Positions 17,601-28,035 of a DNA stretch of 63,248 nt are shown here, in pieces; position 1 is the first letter of the stretch; every line of letters begins with the position of its first letter. Below the pieces are notes generated by a model, which was given only the letters and a program-made list of their open reading frames with translations, did no database searches and was not told the origin of the DNA. Source of the DNA: Polyangiaceae bacterium (GTDB taxonomy: Bacteria > Myxococcota_A > Polyangia > Polyangiales > Polyangiaceae). The stretch is from NCBI GenBank assembly GCA_029261965.1, contig JAJDAH010000077.1, positions 1 to 63,248 of the forward strand. The letters are read 5' to 3'. The position numbers and the translations under genes were made by a program.

Positions 17601-18357
17601 ACCCGTTGTCGGGGACGCCGTCACAGTCGTCGTCCAAACCGTTGCAGGCTTCGGGCTGCGACGTGATGTTCTGCTCACATTCGAGAGTTCCGGCGTTGCA
17701 GGCGGTGGTGCCCGCCGCGCAGATTCCGAGGAGCCCGGTGGGGCACGCGTCTCCCGCCTCGGGGTCGCCCTCGTCGACGCTTCCGTTGCAGTTGTTGTCG
17801 AGCCCGTCGCAAATCTCCGGGGACGGCTGAGTAATCTGCTCGCAGGTCAAAAACCCGCTCGAGCACATGGTCAATCCGTCCGAGCAAACGCCCTGGACGG
17901 AAGGAACTGTGCACGTTTCACCGCCTCCCGGATCGCCTTCGTCAATCGCTCCGTTGCAGTTGTTGTCGAGCCCGTCGCACACCTCGGGCTGCGCACAGGG
18001 ATCGCCAGAATCCGCGGCATCCCCGTCGGCGGCATCGCCCGCGTCGCCTGCGTCCACGGGCACACCTGCTCCGCCTCCGCCACCACCGGTTCCGGCGCCA
18101 CCGCCCGTCCCGACGATCCCGCCGGTTCCTGCGGCACCGCCACCCACTCCACCGGTGCCGCCGCCCGTTCCGCCGATTCCACCCGATCCGTTGCTCGAAT
18201 CGGGCGACGCGTCTGCCACCGCACCGCCAGTTCCACCGGCGCTCGCGTTGTCAGCGGAAGTTCCGCCCGCACAACCGGTGGAGGAGGCACTTCCCAGAGC
18301 GATGACGGCCAACGCGCCGACTGAAACACTTGCAACCGCGCGAAAAATTTTCTTCAT
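14632..18357 (-). CDS. Large secreted Cys-rich lipoprotein with MopE-like metal-binding motifs
   Basis: A 1241-residue protein with a signal peptide ending in S-S-T-G-C (probable lipobox), then a Gly/Thr/Ala-rich linker of about 80 residues. Next are five copies of the D-G-L-D-N-N-C-N-G type motif known from the putative metal-binding region of MopE. Then come about thirteen repeats of around 60 residues, each with the core N-G-C-E-T-D, H-C-G-x-C and C-x-x-G-x-C-x-P-x-C. The last 180 residues are a non-repetitive beta-rich domain. ATG at 18357 is preferred to an upstream TTG at 18378 because it starts at a normal signal peptide (M-K-K-I-F-R-A). The protein is probably an extended outer-membrane surface structure held by disulfides; its function is unknown. 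The start of glyS lies 100 bases beyond its stop. Confidence 0.85.
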   Translation of the reverse strand: MKKIFRAVASVSVGALAVIALGSASSTGCAGGTSADNASAGGTGGAVADASPDSSNGSGGIGGTGGGTGGVGGGAAGTGGIVGTGGGAGTGGGGGGAGVPVDAGDAGDAADGDAADSGDPCAQPEVCDGLDNNCNGAIDEGDPGGGETCTVPSVQGVCSDGLTMCSSGFLTCEQITQPSPEICDGLDNNCNGSVDEGDPEAGDACPTGLLGICAAGTTACNAGTLECEQNITSQPEACNGLDDDCDGVPDNGFGGGDPCTVTGVPPGTPCADGLTTCLTGQNSCAQVVFARSEICDGIDNDCDQTIDNAAVVNDRPCDTGFSGVCMGGLTNCGAGVETCIPQVQPGAQIETCNTLDDDCDGTIDNVPNINLECGANNPLAQNVVSWACTTGFCQVASCSGQFADCNGAPGDGCEVDLRIDPVNCGVCATVCDSTNGTAVCANSMCGIVCNPGNGNCDMDASNGCETNTNTTLAHCGACGVACTNPNGPTSCSGGTCQPVCDPDRDNCDMDPVNGCETNTLINVNHCGACNLGCINPNGTTNCLGGTCNPSCTMGFDSCDGNVANGCETNLNTDELHCGDCATECLNVNSLNTCTSGSCVPACSGMFASCDGNGANGCETDTGSDEMNCGGCGIQCQAVNGSNTCVLGICIPSCANGFGDCDPFPENGCETDIRSDDLHCGACGTECLDVNGTNSCVNRICVPSCNAGFDDCSDPTDGCETDIFTDPDTCGSCSTSCTNPNGTRACAGGICTPGCNPGFKDCTNPIDGCETDIFTDLSNCGDCGDVCNNPNGSESCVGGNCQIGCDPGFGDCNAGIPGCETDIFNDELNCGGCNIVCQQVNGTNTCVNGQCVPACNTNFGNCDAIGPNGCETNLLTSDLHCGTCMNECQDVGGTNTCSSGTCSPSCSPGNANCDGNLPNGCETNTTNDEAHCNGCNMACSTAGTVSNLCIGSACTPVCLGGFGDCDSNTYTGCETDITSDEQNCGVCGTVCQTAGTTSNNCQSGACNPICNIAGGFGNCDGNNPNGCETNTNTDVDHCGMCNIDCNSPLPPNASSATCSSGNCAVQNCNSNRYDQDMGFANGCECTGDTYSNVCSSPFFVNGGSPIVVDGTVDVLGNALPTPTDRDWFRVEFQVQNVCSFNPSIQILGGAPVAMRVHFGTCGGAGANCAEPGSSSSADRTTWDFNYVGGPSACGDLLSIDPTPVAGPFIDPTEFSNPLIVFIEVKPTGSSTTCLDYTLRVSN

Positions 18358-18503
18358 GGTGACCGTGAGCTTCCGCAAGCATTCAAAGAGGGGCTGGTCG
18401 CCAGTTTACCCCATCGCGGTCGCGGGAGACATGATTGGCGACGACCAGTTGCAGTCACACCGCAACTTGCAGACTGGGCAGCCGGGCCCCAAGCTTCGAA
18501 TGA

Positions 18504-19349
18504 ATGGCGACGATGTCGGATAACGTCCTACGCGCCATCACGGACGATGGCGCGTTCCGGGTCGTCACCGCGCAGACCACGTCGACCGTTGGTGGCGCGA
18601 TTCGCGCGCAAGGTGCTCACGGCAGAGTTGCTGGTCATTTTGGCGATTTGCTCACTGGATCGATTCTTTTTCGGGAAACGATGGCGCCTCAACTCCGGGT
18701 TCAAGGGATCCTCAAGACCCCACAAGGTAGCCTGGTGGCGGATTCCCACCCGTCGGGCGACACCCGCGGGTTAGTTCAAGCCGACCCGCCGGCCGATCTG
18801 GACCTCCGGGGCGCGTCTCTCAGAGTCATGCGCAGTTTGCCCGACGGACGGCTGAGCCAAGGGGTCGTTGGCATTCCCGAGTCTGGCGGGATCTCCGCGG
18901 CGCTGATGGCCTACATGCAGACGTCCGAGCAAGTGTTCTCCATGCTGGCCATGAGCACGCTCGTCGACATCGACCACGTGGTCGCCGCCGGCGGCTACAT
19001 GGTGCAACTGCTCCCGGAGGCGGACCACGCGCCCCTCGCCGTCATGGCCAAGCGGCTCAAGGCGTTCGAAGTGATCGACGAGCAGCTCCGTCGACCCGGG
19101 TTCAGCGCGGCTGCGCTGCTCGAGGAGCTTCTCGACGGAATGCCATTCACTCGTCTCGAGGAAAGCGAAGTGGGCTTCGGATGTTGGTGCAGTCACGTCC
19201 GAGTGATTGCCGCCCTGGCAACTCTCAGTCGGCGCGACATCGAGGATCTGGTCAGCGACGGCGAGGTGCTCGAAATCTCCTGCGACTACTGTGGCGCTGA
19301 ATACCGAGTTGCTCCCGAGCGACTTCGCGGGCTGCTCGAGGAAAGCTGA
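18504..19349 (+). CDS. hslO: Redox-regulated chaperone Hsp33
   Basis: Hsp33 is a cytoplasmic holdase switched on by oxidation of a zinc centre. The 281-residue length is normal. The C-terminal zinc motif is seen as C-W-C (around residue 228) and C-D-Y-C (around residue 262). The substrate-binding N-terminal domain has the family pattern (M-A-Y-M-Q-T-S-E-Q-V). Two starts are possible, 18504 and 18513. The gene is divergent from the Cys-rich protein gene; the 146-base gap contains short imperfect inverted repeats but no clear promoter. Confidence 0.93.
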   Translation: MATMSDNVLRAITDDGAFRVVTAQTTSTVGGAIRAQGAHGRVAGHFGDLLTGSILFRETMAPQLRVQGILKTPQGSLVADSHPSGDTRGLVQADPPADLDLRGASLRVMRSLPDGRLSQGVVGIPESGGISAALMAYMQTSEQVFSMLAMSTLVDIDHVVAAGGYMVQLLPEADHAPLAVMAKRLKAFEVIDEQLRRPGFSAAALLEELLDGMPFTRLEESEVGFGCWCSHVRVIAALATLSRRDIEDLVSDGEVLEISCDYCGAEYRVAPERLRGLLEES

Positions 19350-19387
19350 GCGGAACGGCTGGGCTCGGTTAGACTCTCGGCGACCGA

Positions 19388-20557
19388 GTGGATCTCAGAC
19401 GTCACCTGCTCTCGCTGGTTGCCCCTTGCTCGGTCGGCGAAGACCTCGCGCATGGCGCCACCTTGCGCGAGGCGTCCACCGAGCTCGGTCTGCGATTGAC
19501 CTTCGATGTGAACGGGGAGCCGATCCACGTCGAAATCGCCCCAGCGGAAGAGGGTGTCCGGTGCGCGACCCGAACCGAGCGGCTGCTCTTCTCCTATCGA
19601 GTCGGCTCCCGCGGCGCGCGTGTCGACGCGGCGGTCGCCTTTGCTTTGTGCGAAGCCGTCGCCGAGCGGGCGAAAGTCAACGAAGAGCAGGTTCTAGCGG
19701 CCATACGCAACGATGCCGCTCGGGCTCGCGAGCGTGGCGATGCTCAGACCCGCATCCGCGAAGTCGAAACCGGGCGACTACTCGAGCCAGCAGGCACACG
19801 GGAGCAGCCCTACTTCACCTTGAGCCCGTACGTCGGTTGCCTCATCGGTTGCCGCTTTTGTTACGCGCAACAACGCGTCGCAATGGTGCGTCGTCTCGGT
19901 GGGCTCCCCGTCGTGCAATGGGGCTCGTACGTCGACGTCCGAACCGACGCTCCGGAGGTGCTGGCCCGCGAGCTCGAGGAAAAACCCTCCTTACCGCTCA
20001 AGTTTTGTCCGATCGTCAGCGATCCGTACCAAGCGGTGGAAAAGAAGTACTTGCTCACGCGCCGGTGCCTCGAAATCATCCGAGACGTCGATGGGACCCG
20101 CCCGACGATGCTTCTGACCCGGTCCGCCCTCGTCACCCGCGACGCGGACGTGTTGTCGCAGATCCCCGGCGTCTACGCCGGCGCCTCGATTCCGACGATC
20201 GATGATTCGGTCAGACGCCACTTCGAGCCGCGCGGCGCGTCGGTGGACGAACGACTGCGGGCGCTCAGCACGCTGCGTAGAGCAGGTGTTCGCACCTTCG
20301 CCATCGTGCAGCCTTTGTTGCCGGGGTCGGTGGACGCGCTCGCCGACGCGCTCGCGGAAACGGTTTCGTCGGTCAGCATCGACGTTCTGCACGGCGTGCA
20401 GGGGGCGGACGAAGAGTTCTCCGATCCGAGATTCGACGTGGCTCGCGACGACGAATGGCAACGACACAGGAGCGAGGAGCTCTCCCGCGCCCTCGTGGAC
20501 CGCGGCGTCCTGGTCTGGTCCGGCGAGCTGCCCCCCGGCGTCGAAGTCAGGGGGTGA
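19388..20557 (+). CDS. SPL-like radical SAM protein
   Basis: A 389-residue protein with GTG start. The cluster motif C151-L-I-G-C155-R-F-C158 (CxxxCxxC) binds a [4Fe-4S] cluster and S-adenosylmethionine. The following order of motifs (Y-A-Q, S-D-P-Y-Q, L-L-T-R-S) matches the spore-photoproduct-lyase-like family. In non-sporulating bacteria the substrate of these relatives is mostly unknown. About 110 residues before the radical SAM core have no recognised domain. The stop overlaps a possible GTG start of the next gene (GTGA at 20554-20557), suggesting a shared function. Confidence 0.85.
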   Translation: MDLRRHLLSLVAPCSVGEDLAHGATLREASTELGLRLTFDVNGEPIHVEIAPAEEGVRCATRTERLLFSYRVGSRGARVDAAVAFALCEAVAERAKVNEEQVLAAIRNDAARARERGDAQTRIREVETGRLLEPAGTREQPYFTLSPYVGCLIGCRFCYAQQRVAMVRRLGGLPVVQWGSYVDVRTDAPEVLARELEEKPSLPLKFCPIVSDPYQAVEKKYLLTRRCLEIIRDVDGTRPTMLLTRSALVTRDADVLSQIPGVYAGASIPTIDDSVRRHFEPRGASVDERLRALSTLRRAGVRTFAIVQPLLPGSVDALADALAETVSSVSIDVLHGVQGADEEFSDPRFDVARDDEWQRHRSEELSRALVDRGVLVWSGELPPGVEVRG

Positions 20558-20619
20558 GTGAGCGCAACTCGAGTTCGCCCCGCGGAACGGCCGAGCTCTT
20601 GATATACCCTCCGCCCGGC

Positions 20620-22434
20620 ATGGCGACCCCGAACATCAGCGACTCCCCCAAGCTCGTCGAGCCGGTACCGATCGAGCCGCCCCCGGAGTCGGAACGCGCG
20701 CTACGCAACGCAAGTTTCGCCGGAAGCGGCGAAAAGCGCAGTCGATACTCGCTGCCCGAATCGCTCAGCTCGGCGTCGCCCGTGGGGTATCGCACTCGAG
20801 TCGCGCTCACGTTGGAACAAGCCGGTGAGGCCTTCCCTCTCCTTTCGCTGACGCGTCCTTCCTCTTTCGAGCCCGCAGACGCCGTGGTCGAGCAGGAGCT
20901 TTTCGAAGAGTGCGCGCTTGGTCTGCTGACGTCGCGACAGTCGACCAACTTTCGTGGCCACCGGGAAGTCGTGTTCGGGTCGGAAGACTCGACGAAGATC
21001 GCCGCTCTTCTACGCCGCTTGGACCACCTCGAGGCGCCGGTTCTAGACGGGGCGAGCCACACGCACGTAGTCCTCACGCGGCCCTACCGCACGGCTTTCA
21101 CTCTTTTGTTGACCTTCGTCGGCCACCGGCCGCTCGCGAGTCTGCTTACGGTGCCCATTCGCGGGCTCAAGAAACGGTTCCTCCACGTCGACGACATCCC
21201 CACCATTGGTTACCTCCAGCAGCTGCATCTCGGAGTTTTGGCCGACGCGATGGAACGCGCGGCTGTGATCGCTTCCGAGGGACGCAGACGCGCGCAGGTG
21301 CTCGCCGCGCCGTTTTCCGGAATCGACGTTCGTCGACACAACGCCGCCGTCACGCGTGAGCTCGAAAAAATGTGCGGTCTCTCGATGCGAGAGCGACTCG
21401 TCGGATGGCGAGTCGGTCTCGTCGCTCAAGTCGGAAACGCCAAGGCGGAAGAAAGAGTTCCGGTCAGTCGGGAGCTCTGTCGCAAGCTCGGCGCCAACTT
21501 CATGGCCTTTCGGTCCGAACGGATCCAACCCGGCGTCAACCAAGACGAAAAGGCCCCACCGCCGTACCAGACGCGGCAAAACATGGACGTTCCTGAAGAA
21601 CTCGTAGTGATGGCTGGACGCGCGGCATACAACGCATTCGCTCATTGGACGGGCTGCGACCGCGAACGCAGCAAAGACCTTCTCCTGCTCGAGCGCGTCG
21701 ACGTGCTGACTCCCGGCGGCAAGGAGCGTCTGCGGGAAATCAGAAAGATGCTCGACTCGGTCACAGACGCGCTCGTCGAGCGCATCCCCCTTTGGGCAGA
21801 CTTGCCGACGGGAAGAGCGTTCAGCAAGAACGCGGCTCGCGGTCGTAAGGCGTTCGCTCTCGCCGGCCAGCGCATCTACATCACCGGGCTGTCGCGAAGA
21901 GAAATGAAAGCCGAAGGCATCGAGTGGGACCGCGCGGTGCGGGCGGTCGGGGCAGCGGCGGCACGCGCGGGCCTGGTCGCGGAAATCATGGGGTGCACCA
22001 ACTTGCCCAGCGACTGCGACCTACTCGCCGGGGTTTGCCTCATGGCGGGGCCAGTGAATCAGAACGACGTCGGAAAAACTTTTTTCGAGCAGGCAGACTT
22101 ACTCGAAAAACCATTTCCCAATCACGATCCGACGTCGCTGCTCATCTGGACCCTGAAGGCAAAAACCGTCGCCGACCCCATCGGCAACGAAGAGCAACTT
22201 CTGAACCAGGCGCAAAAGGGTGCACTAGTCGACTTGCGACCGGCGCCCCACGAGGTCGTTGCCATCGCGCGGGGAGGGAAACTCGTTCCGCTGCGCAAAG
22301 ACGGGGACCGCGTCAACGACGAGCGGGCCTTCCACGACGAACAGAACTTCGTCACCGATCCCTCGGGCAAGGACATTCCCGGCAACGCCGGAAGCCCCTG
22401 GCCGCGAGCGCTCTCCGGAAAACCGGTTTGGTAG
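20620..22434 (+). CDS. Conserved-looking protein of unknown function
   Basis: A protein of about 604 residues from ATG 20620. A GTG at 20554 that overlaps the stop of the radical SAM gene would add 22 residues; a TATACC element lies 12 bases before the ATG, so a short-leader transcript is also possible. It appears cytoplasmic: no signal peptide or membrane helix. The N-terminal 60 residues are Pro/Ser-rich; the rest is a mixed alpha/beta composition with good codon usage throughout. I recognise no catalytic motif. Its position behind an SPL-like radical SAM gene is the only functional hint. It ends 10 bases from the end of convergent thiC. Confidence 0.75.
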   Translation: MATPNISDSPKLVEPVPIEPPPESERALRNASFAGSGEKRSRYSLPESLSSASPVGYRTRVALTLEQAGEAFPLLSLTRPSSFEPADAVVEQELFEECALGLLTSRQSTNFRGHREVVFGSEDSTKIAALLRRLDHLEAPVLDGASHTHVVLTRPYRTAFTLLLTFVGHRPLASLLTVPIRGLKKRFLHVDDIPTIGYLQQLHLGVLADAMERAAVIASEGRRRAQVLAAPFSGIDVRRHNAAVTRELEKMCGLSMRERLVGWRVGLVAQVGNAKAEERVPVSRELCRKLGANFMAFRSERIQPGVNQDEKAPPPYQTRQNMDVPEELVVMAGRAAYNAFAHWTGCDRERSKDLLLLERVDVLTPGGKERLREIRKMLDSVTDALVERIPLWADLPTGRAFSKNAARGRKAFALAGQRIYITGLSRREMKAEGIEWDRAVRAVGAAAARAGLVAEIMGCTNLPSDCDLLAGVCLMAGPVNQNDVGKTFFEQADLLEKPFPNHDPTSLLIWTLKAKTVADPIGNEEQLLNQAQKGALVDLRPAPHEVVAIARGGKLVPLRKDGDRVNDERAFHDEQNFVTDPSGKDIPGNAGSPWPRALSGKPVW

Positions 22435-22444
22435 CGGCTGGCAG

Positions 22445-24208
22445 CTAGAGCGCGCTCGACTTGCTACGTAGCTGTACGAGCTGGGTGGTCTGGATGCGTT
22501 GCGCGCTTTCGACGTCCACGTAGTCGCTGTGGCACGACGCCTTGTCCTCGTCCGCGCCGACCGCCGACCGCGTCTTGCTCGCAAGCTGGTGGATCTCTTC
22601 GGGGGCGAGTACGCCGCGCTTCTCGAGGATTGCCCGCTGGTCGTCGGTGAGCGCCGGCGACTTCAACACGGCATCGCGTGCAAAACCCTCTGCCTTGCCC
22701 GAGGTGAATTCCACGATTTCCTTGCTGATTCGCACCGAGCACCAGTCGTGACCGCACATCGCGCAGAAGTCGGTGTCGACGTCGAGATCCTCGTCGTGCA
22801 GAGCACGAGCCGTGTCGGTGTCGAACGCGAGATCGAAATGTTTTTCCCAGTTCAGTGCCGCGCGCGCCTTCGTGAGATCGTCGTCCCATTCGCGTGAGCC
22901 GGGAATGCCGAGAGCTACGTCCGCCGCGTGGGCGGCGATCTTGTACGCGATGCACCCCTGTTTGACGTCGTCCTTTTTCGGGAGGCCGAGATGCTCCTTC
23001 GGAGTCACATAGCAGAGCATGCTCGCGCCGTGATAGCCGGCAGCCGTCGCGCCGATGGCCGAAGTCATGTGGTCGTAACCGGGGAACACGTCGGTCACGA
23101 GGGGTCCGAGCACGTAGAACGGCGCCCCATGACAAACACGACGCTGATACTTCATGTTGTATTCGATTTGATCGAAAGGAACGTGCCCCGGTCCTTCGAC
23201 CATCACCTGACATCCCTTCTTCCAGGCGCGCTCGGTGAGCTCGCCCAGGGTCTCGAGCTCCGCGAGCTGCGCTTCGTCCGTCGCGTCAGCGAGCCCACCG
23301 GGCCTCAAGCCGTCGCCGAGAGAAAACGAAACATCGTACTCGCGCATGATGTCGCAAATGTCGTCGAACAGCGTGTACATCGGATTCTGTTTGCCGTGCA
23401 CGAGCATCCACTTCGCGAGCAGAGAGCCACCGCGGCTAACGATGCCGATGAGGCGCTTCTCCACGAGTGGGAGATGCTCACGCAAAACACCGGCGTGAAT
23501 CGTGAAGTAGTCCACTCCTTGCTTCGCCTGATGCTCGATCATGTCGAGGATCACCTTGTCGGTCAGGTCCTCGATCTTTCGGCCGATGATCATCGAATAG
23601 ATCGGCACGGTTCCTATGGGCACCCGAGCGTTCTGGATGATGGCATCGCGACAAGCGTCGAGGTCGCCGCCAGTGGACAGGTCCATGACCGTGTCGCCGC
23701 CCCAGCGCTCCGCCCAGCGAAGTTTTTCCACCTCCTGTTCGGTGCCCGAGGAAACGGGCGACGCGCCCATGTTCGCGTTGATCTTGGTGAGACCGGCGCG
23801 ACCGATGCACATCGGATCGAGTTGATGCCTCAAGTGCACGACGTTCGCCGGAATGATCATGCGGCCGGCGGCAACTTCGTCCCGAATTTGCTCCGCCGTC
23901 AGATGCTTCTCACGCTCCGCGACTCGCCGCATTTCGGAGGTGACCGTGCCGAGTCGGGCATGCTCCAATTGCGTGACGGCCAAAAACCCCGCCGGCGGAG
24001 TCGGGCCGGCGCCGTTTTTTTTCCAGTCGCCCGGAAGAAAATCCCAAGCGGTCTTGGCACTCGGCGAAGGCATGCCGGGCGTGTCCGGCGACGAGAAAGC
24101 GAGCGGCCCGCCGACGTCCGCGGCGTTGGCGAATGAACCGGGTGTCGTTCCATCGGGGAGGGTGGACGGATTCGACGCTCCCCTTCGTGGCAGCTGGCGT
24201 GCGGTCAT
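22445..24208 (-). CDS. thiC: Phosphomethylpyrimidine synthase
   Basis: ThiC converts aminoimidazole ribotide to the HMP phosphate pyrimidine of thiamine by radical SAM chemistry. The 587-residue protein shows [23 protein letters not shown] and the C-terminal cluster motif C-A-M-C-G-H-D-W-C. The start at 24208 has AGGA in front and fits family length; a longer open frame reaching 24664 is antisense to the M28 gene and is not used. The 100-base leader has no CTGAGA/ACCTGA thi-box, so no TPP riboswitch is seen here. Confidence 0.97.
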   Translation of the reverse strand: MTARQLPRRGASNPSTLPDGTTPGSFANAADVGGPLAFSSPDTPGMPSPSAKTAWDFLPGDWKKNGAGPTPPAGFLAVTQLEHARLGTVTSEMRRVAEREKHLTAEQIRDEVAAGRMIIPANVVHLRHQLDPMCIGRAGLTKINANMGASPVSSGTEQEVEKLRWAERWGGDTVMDLSTGGDLDACRDAIIQNARVPIGTVPIYSMIIGRKIEDLTDKVILDMIEHQAKQGVDYFTIHAGVLREHLPLVEKRLIGIVSRGGSLLAKWMLVHGKQNPMYTLFDDICDIMREYDVSFSLGDGLRPGGLADATDEAQLAELETLGELTERAWKKGCQVMVEGPGHVPFDQIEYNMKYQRRVCHGAPFYVLGPLVTDVFPGYDHMTSAIGATAAGYHGASMLCYVTPKEHLGLPKKDDVKQGCIAYKIAAHAADVALGIPGSREWDDDLTKARAALNWEKHFDLAFDTDTARALHDEDLDVDTDFCAMCGHDWCSVRISKEIVEFTSGKAEGFARDAVLKSPALTDDQRAILEKRGVLAPEEIHQLASKTRSAVGADEDKASCHSDYVDVESAQRIQTTQLVQLRSKSSAL

Positions 24209-24308
24209 GTGGTCCTCGTTCTCCTTGGATTGGCGAAGGAGCCGCGCCCCGAGCGAGGCGAGATATATAACGCATCGGACCTCGCCGAAGTAGGCGTTTG
24301 TCTTCTCG

Positions 24309-26018
24309 ATGACGAAACCACCGAGCGGAGAGCCTTCCGACCTACGGGACACCCCCGCGGAGCGGACCATGGTGGTTGTCACGCTGCTGGTCTTGCTGGC
24401 GATCCTCGGCGGCGTCGCCTTCTTGTATCGACCACCGCCTCCGGCGCCGGACGCGGCGCCGCCCGAAGTTTTCTCGGCGATGCGAGCCGTGGAGGTACTG
24501 CGTCGTGTGCTCGGCGACGAATCGCCGCACCCAGTGGGCACCCCCGCCAACCAAGCGGTCAAGGAACGAATCGTGCGCGAGCTCGAGACGCTCGGCCTGA
24601 CACCAGAAGTTCGCGCTGACCTTGCGTGCGACTCACACGAGCGTTGTCGACAGGTCGAGAACATCGTCGCCCGCGTACGAGGCGCGGACGCGCAACTCAG
24701 AGACGGCCCGTCGGTGATGCTCGCGGCGCACTACGACTCGGTCCCCGAAGGGCCCGGCGCAGCGGACGACGGAGCCGGGGTCGCCGCGCTACTCGAGATT
24801 GCCCGCATCTTCCAAGGCTCGCCGCCTCCACGATCGGTCGTTTTTCTTTTCGACGACGGCGAAGAGGCTGGCCTTTTCGGTGCGCGCGCGTACGTCGAGA
24901 AGCAAGCGGTCGACGGCGTGCGATGGGTCGTCAACCTGGAAGCCCGCGGCACGACTGGACCGAGCCTGATGTTCGAGACGAGCGCGAACAACCTCGGCCT
25001 CGTTCGAAAGTTCGCCCGCGGAGTCGAACGTCCGATGACGAGCTCCGCCTACTACGCGGTCTACGAGCGCATGCCCAACGACACGGACTTGACGGTTTTC
25101 AAACGCGCCGGATTGTCGGGGGTGAACTTCGCGTTCATCGGCGGAGCGTCGCGCTACCACACTGCGGATGACGACCTCGCGAACCTCGATCTCGCGAGCT
25201 TGCAGCACCAGGGCGACAACGCTCTCGGGTTGGCGCGGGCCCTCGCGAGCGATGCGCCTGCCGAGGCGAAAGAACCGGCCGTGTTCTTCGATCTCCTCAC
25301 TCTGAGCACGATTTGGTGGCCGGCATCGTGGACGCCAGCGCTCGCCGGTGCGGCGGTGACGGTCTGGGCACTCGCCGTCGGCCTTTTTGCGCGGGCTCGC
25401 CGCTTGTCTTGGCGCCAGGCGGGCTGGGCGCTCGCCGACGTGCCGCTCTTGGTATCGATCGCGATCGCGTTCGGCTTGATGCTGCAGCTCGTTTGGCAGG
25501 CCACCGGAGCCGTGGGATTTCCTCCCTGGGTACGTTCGCCGGCCGCGGCGATCGTTGCGTGCTGGCTCGGCGGCGCGCTGTCGAGCGCGCTGGCACCGGC
25601 CGTGTTGGGACCGACGGGACGGCTCGGTACGTGGTGTGGCGTTTGGTCTTGGTGGGCGCTTGCCACCGCGGTCTCGGCGTTCTTGTTGCCCGAAGTCAGC
25701 TTCCTGTTTCTCGTCCCCTTGTTGGTCGCCGGCGCCGCGGGGATTTCGGTCGGCTGGCTGAGCTCGCCGGTGGGCACGGGCGTGCTCACGACGCTACCCG
25801 CCGCGTTCACGGCTATCGTGTGGTTTCCCCACATCCACTTGCTGTACGACGCTGTCGGCCTGTTTGCTCCGCTAGCAATCGTTTTGCCGGTATCGCTCGC
25901 GCTCTCACCTATTTTACCGCTGATCGCGGGGCCCCGCTCGCGTTGGGCCCGAGCCCGAATCGTGCTCGCCGGCGTATTTGGCGCGACGTCGTTGACCGCA
26001 GCGTTCACACAGCCGTGA
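24309..26018 (+). CDS. M28 family zinc aminopeptidase with C-terminal membrane domain
   Basis: A 569-residue membrane enzyme. One transmembrane helix lies at about residues 22-40. The peptidase domain follows, with the metal ligands in A-H141-Y-D, A-D-D-G-A-G, D-G-E-E-A-G and R-Y-H-T-A-D-D, all intact. From about residue 335 there are about six to eight hydrophobic helices. This order (signal anchor, M28, polytopic C-terminus) is that of the ER-aminopeptidase-like (Fxna-type) branch. The catalytic domain should face the periplasm. It is divergent from thiC; the shared 100-base region contains ATATATAA near 24261. Confidence 0.9.
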   Translation: MTKPPSGEPSDLRDTPAERTMVVVTLLVLLAILGGVAFLYRPPPPAPDAAPPEVFSAMRAVEVLRRVLGDESPHPVGTPANQAVKERIVRELETLGLTPEVRADLACDSHERCRQVENIVARVRGADAQLRDGPSVMLAAHYDSVPEGPGAADDGAGVAALLEIARIFQGSPPPRSVVFLFDDGEEAGLFGARAYVEKQAVDGVRWVVNLEARGTTGPSLMFETSANNLGLVRKFARGVERPMTSSAYYAVYERMPNDTDLTVFKRAGLSGVNFAFIGGASRYHTADDDLANLDLASLQHQGDNALGLARALASDAPAEAKEPAVFFDLLTLSTIWWPASWTPALAGAAVTVWALAVGLFARARRLSWRQAGWALADVPLLVSIAIAFGLMLQLVWQATGAVGFPPWVRSPAAAIVACWLGGALSSALAPAVLGPTGRLGTWCGVWSWWALATAVSAFLLPEVSFLFLVPLLVAGAAGISVGWLSSPVGTGVLTTLPAAFTAIVWFPHIHLLYDAVGLFAPLAIVLPVSLALSPILPLIAGPRSRWARARIVLAGVFGATSLTAAFTQP

Positions 26019-26041
26019 GAGCGTGCTAACTCCCGCCCGAC

Positions 26042-27220
<1,179 letters not shown>

Positions 27221-27235
<15 letters not shown>

Positions 27236-27255
27236 CGACGCGCGCCAGCTGCCCT
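27221..27255 (-). terminator. Intrinsic terminator for the YceI gene, inside the lgt 3' end
   Basis: AGGGCAGCTG (27225-27234) and CAGCTGCCCT (27246-27255) form a perfect 10-bp stem with an 11-base loop. On the minus strand it is followed at once by TTTTT, the complement of the lgt lysine codons. It lies 20 bases after the YceI stop and overlaps the end of lgt. Confidence 0.8.
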
Positions 27256-27274
27256 CCGACTCCGCCCGCGCGTG

Positions 27275-27922
27275 CTAGCTCTTCTTGCGCGACACCTTGA
27301 TGTCGAGCTTGATCACGACGTCGTCGCGAATCAGATCGTCCTTCATCCCGGCGTAGTTAATCTCGAAATCCTTCCGGTTGATCGAGAACTCGCTCGTCGC
27401 GGTCGCTTCGCTGTCGGTGATGGCGACCGTCGCGGGGAACTTGATCGACTTCGTCTGCCCGTGAAGCTCCAGGTTTCCGGTGATCGTGTGGGTGGCGTCG
27501 TCGGCTCCGCCCTCGTCGATCTTGGTCGAGGTGAACTTGGCCTCGGGGAACTTCTCGACATCGAAGAAGTCAGCGCTCTTGAGGTGGCCCGTGAGCTTCT
27601 CGCTGTCCGACTGCATGGATGTCGCGTCGATGGTGACCTCGATCTTCCCGCCGGTGATCTTGCCGTCCACCAGCTCCACGTTCCCCGAGAACTTCTGAAA
27701 GCTCCCGTCATGGCTACCGGTCACCTTCGAGCCGACCCAGTTCACTTTCGACGTTTCCGAGGAAATCGCGAGCTTCTCGACTTGGCCCTCCGCAGCCTTG
27801 GGCGCGGCGCTTGCGGCAGGCGCGGAGACCTCGGCTTTGGTTTTTCCTTCCGCCGGGTCTTTGCACCCGGTCGCCAAAACACCGCCGACCACTAGAACGA
27901 CCGCGAGCTTGTTGATCCTCAT
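27275..27922 (-). CDS. YceI family lipoprotein
   Basis: A 215-residue secreted protein with a lipobox L-A-T-G-C at residue 20 and a short Ala/Lys linker. The remaining part is a YceI-type lipocalin-like beta barrel (motifs V-N-W-V-G-S-K, H-L-K-S-A-D-F-F-D-V, F-P-E-A-K-F). YceI proteins bind isoprenoid-like lipids in known cases. It is divergent from a LysR regulator with a 113-base gap, which suggests direct control. A strong terminator follows. Confidence 0.92.
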   Translation of the reverse strand: MRINKLAVVLVVGGVLATGCKDPAEGKTKAEVSAPAASAAPKAAEGQVEKLAISSETSKVNWVGSKVTGSHDGSFQKFSGNVELVDGKITGGKIEVTIDATSMQSDSEKLTGHLKSADFFDVEKFPEAKFTSTKIDEGGADDATHTITGNLELHGQTKSIKFPATVAITDSEATATSEFSINRKDFEINYAGMKDDLIRDDVVIKLDIKVSRKKS

Positions 27923-27998
27923 TCTGAATTCACCTCGTTGGTTGGGTGGAACGTAGAGCCTTGATCGACAGGTGCCAGGAGCAGCGAGTTGAATTCAC

Positions 27999-28016
27999 TG
28001 TTGCTTCAGTGCAACA
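27999..28016. promoter_or_regulatory. Palindrome in the yceI-lysR gap, possible LysR-type operator
   Basis: TGTTGC-TTCAGT-GCAACA is a perfect 6+6 dyad about 20 bases before the LysR start. Two copies of TGAATTCAC lie at 27925-27933 and 27990-27998 in the same gap. LysR-type proteins commonly bind such dyads between divergent genes; the assignment is inference. Confidence 0.45.
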
Positions 28017-28035
28017 ATCGGTTGGCGGCTCCAAA

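Noticed and set aside
16630-18324. Open frame of 564 codons antisense to the Cys-rich protein gene, and a similar one at 14890-16593
   Set aside because: These result from the periodic repeats of the real gene; they look like V/A/R-rich shadows without start signals.
22928-24136. Plus-strand open frame of 402 codons
   Set aside because: Antisense to thiC, no similarity to any family.
24209-24308. TPP riboswitch before thiC
   Set aside because: No CTGAGA or ACCTGA core and the leader is too short.
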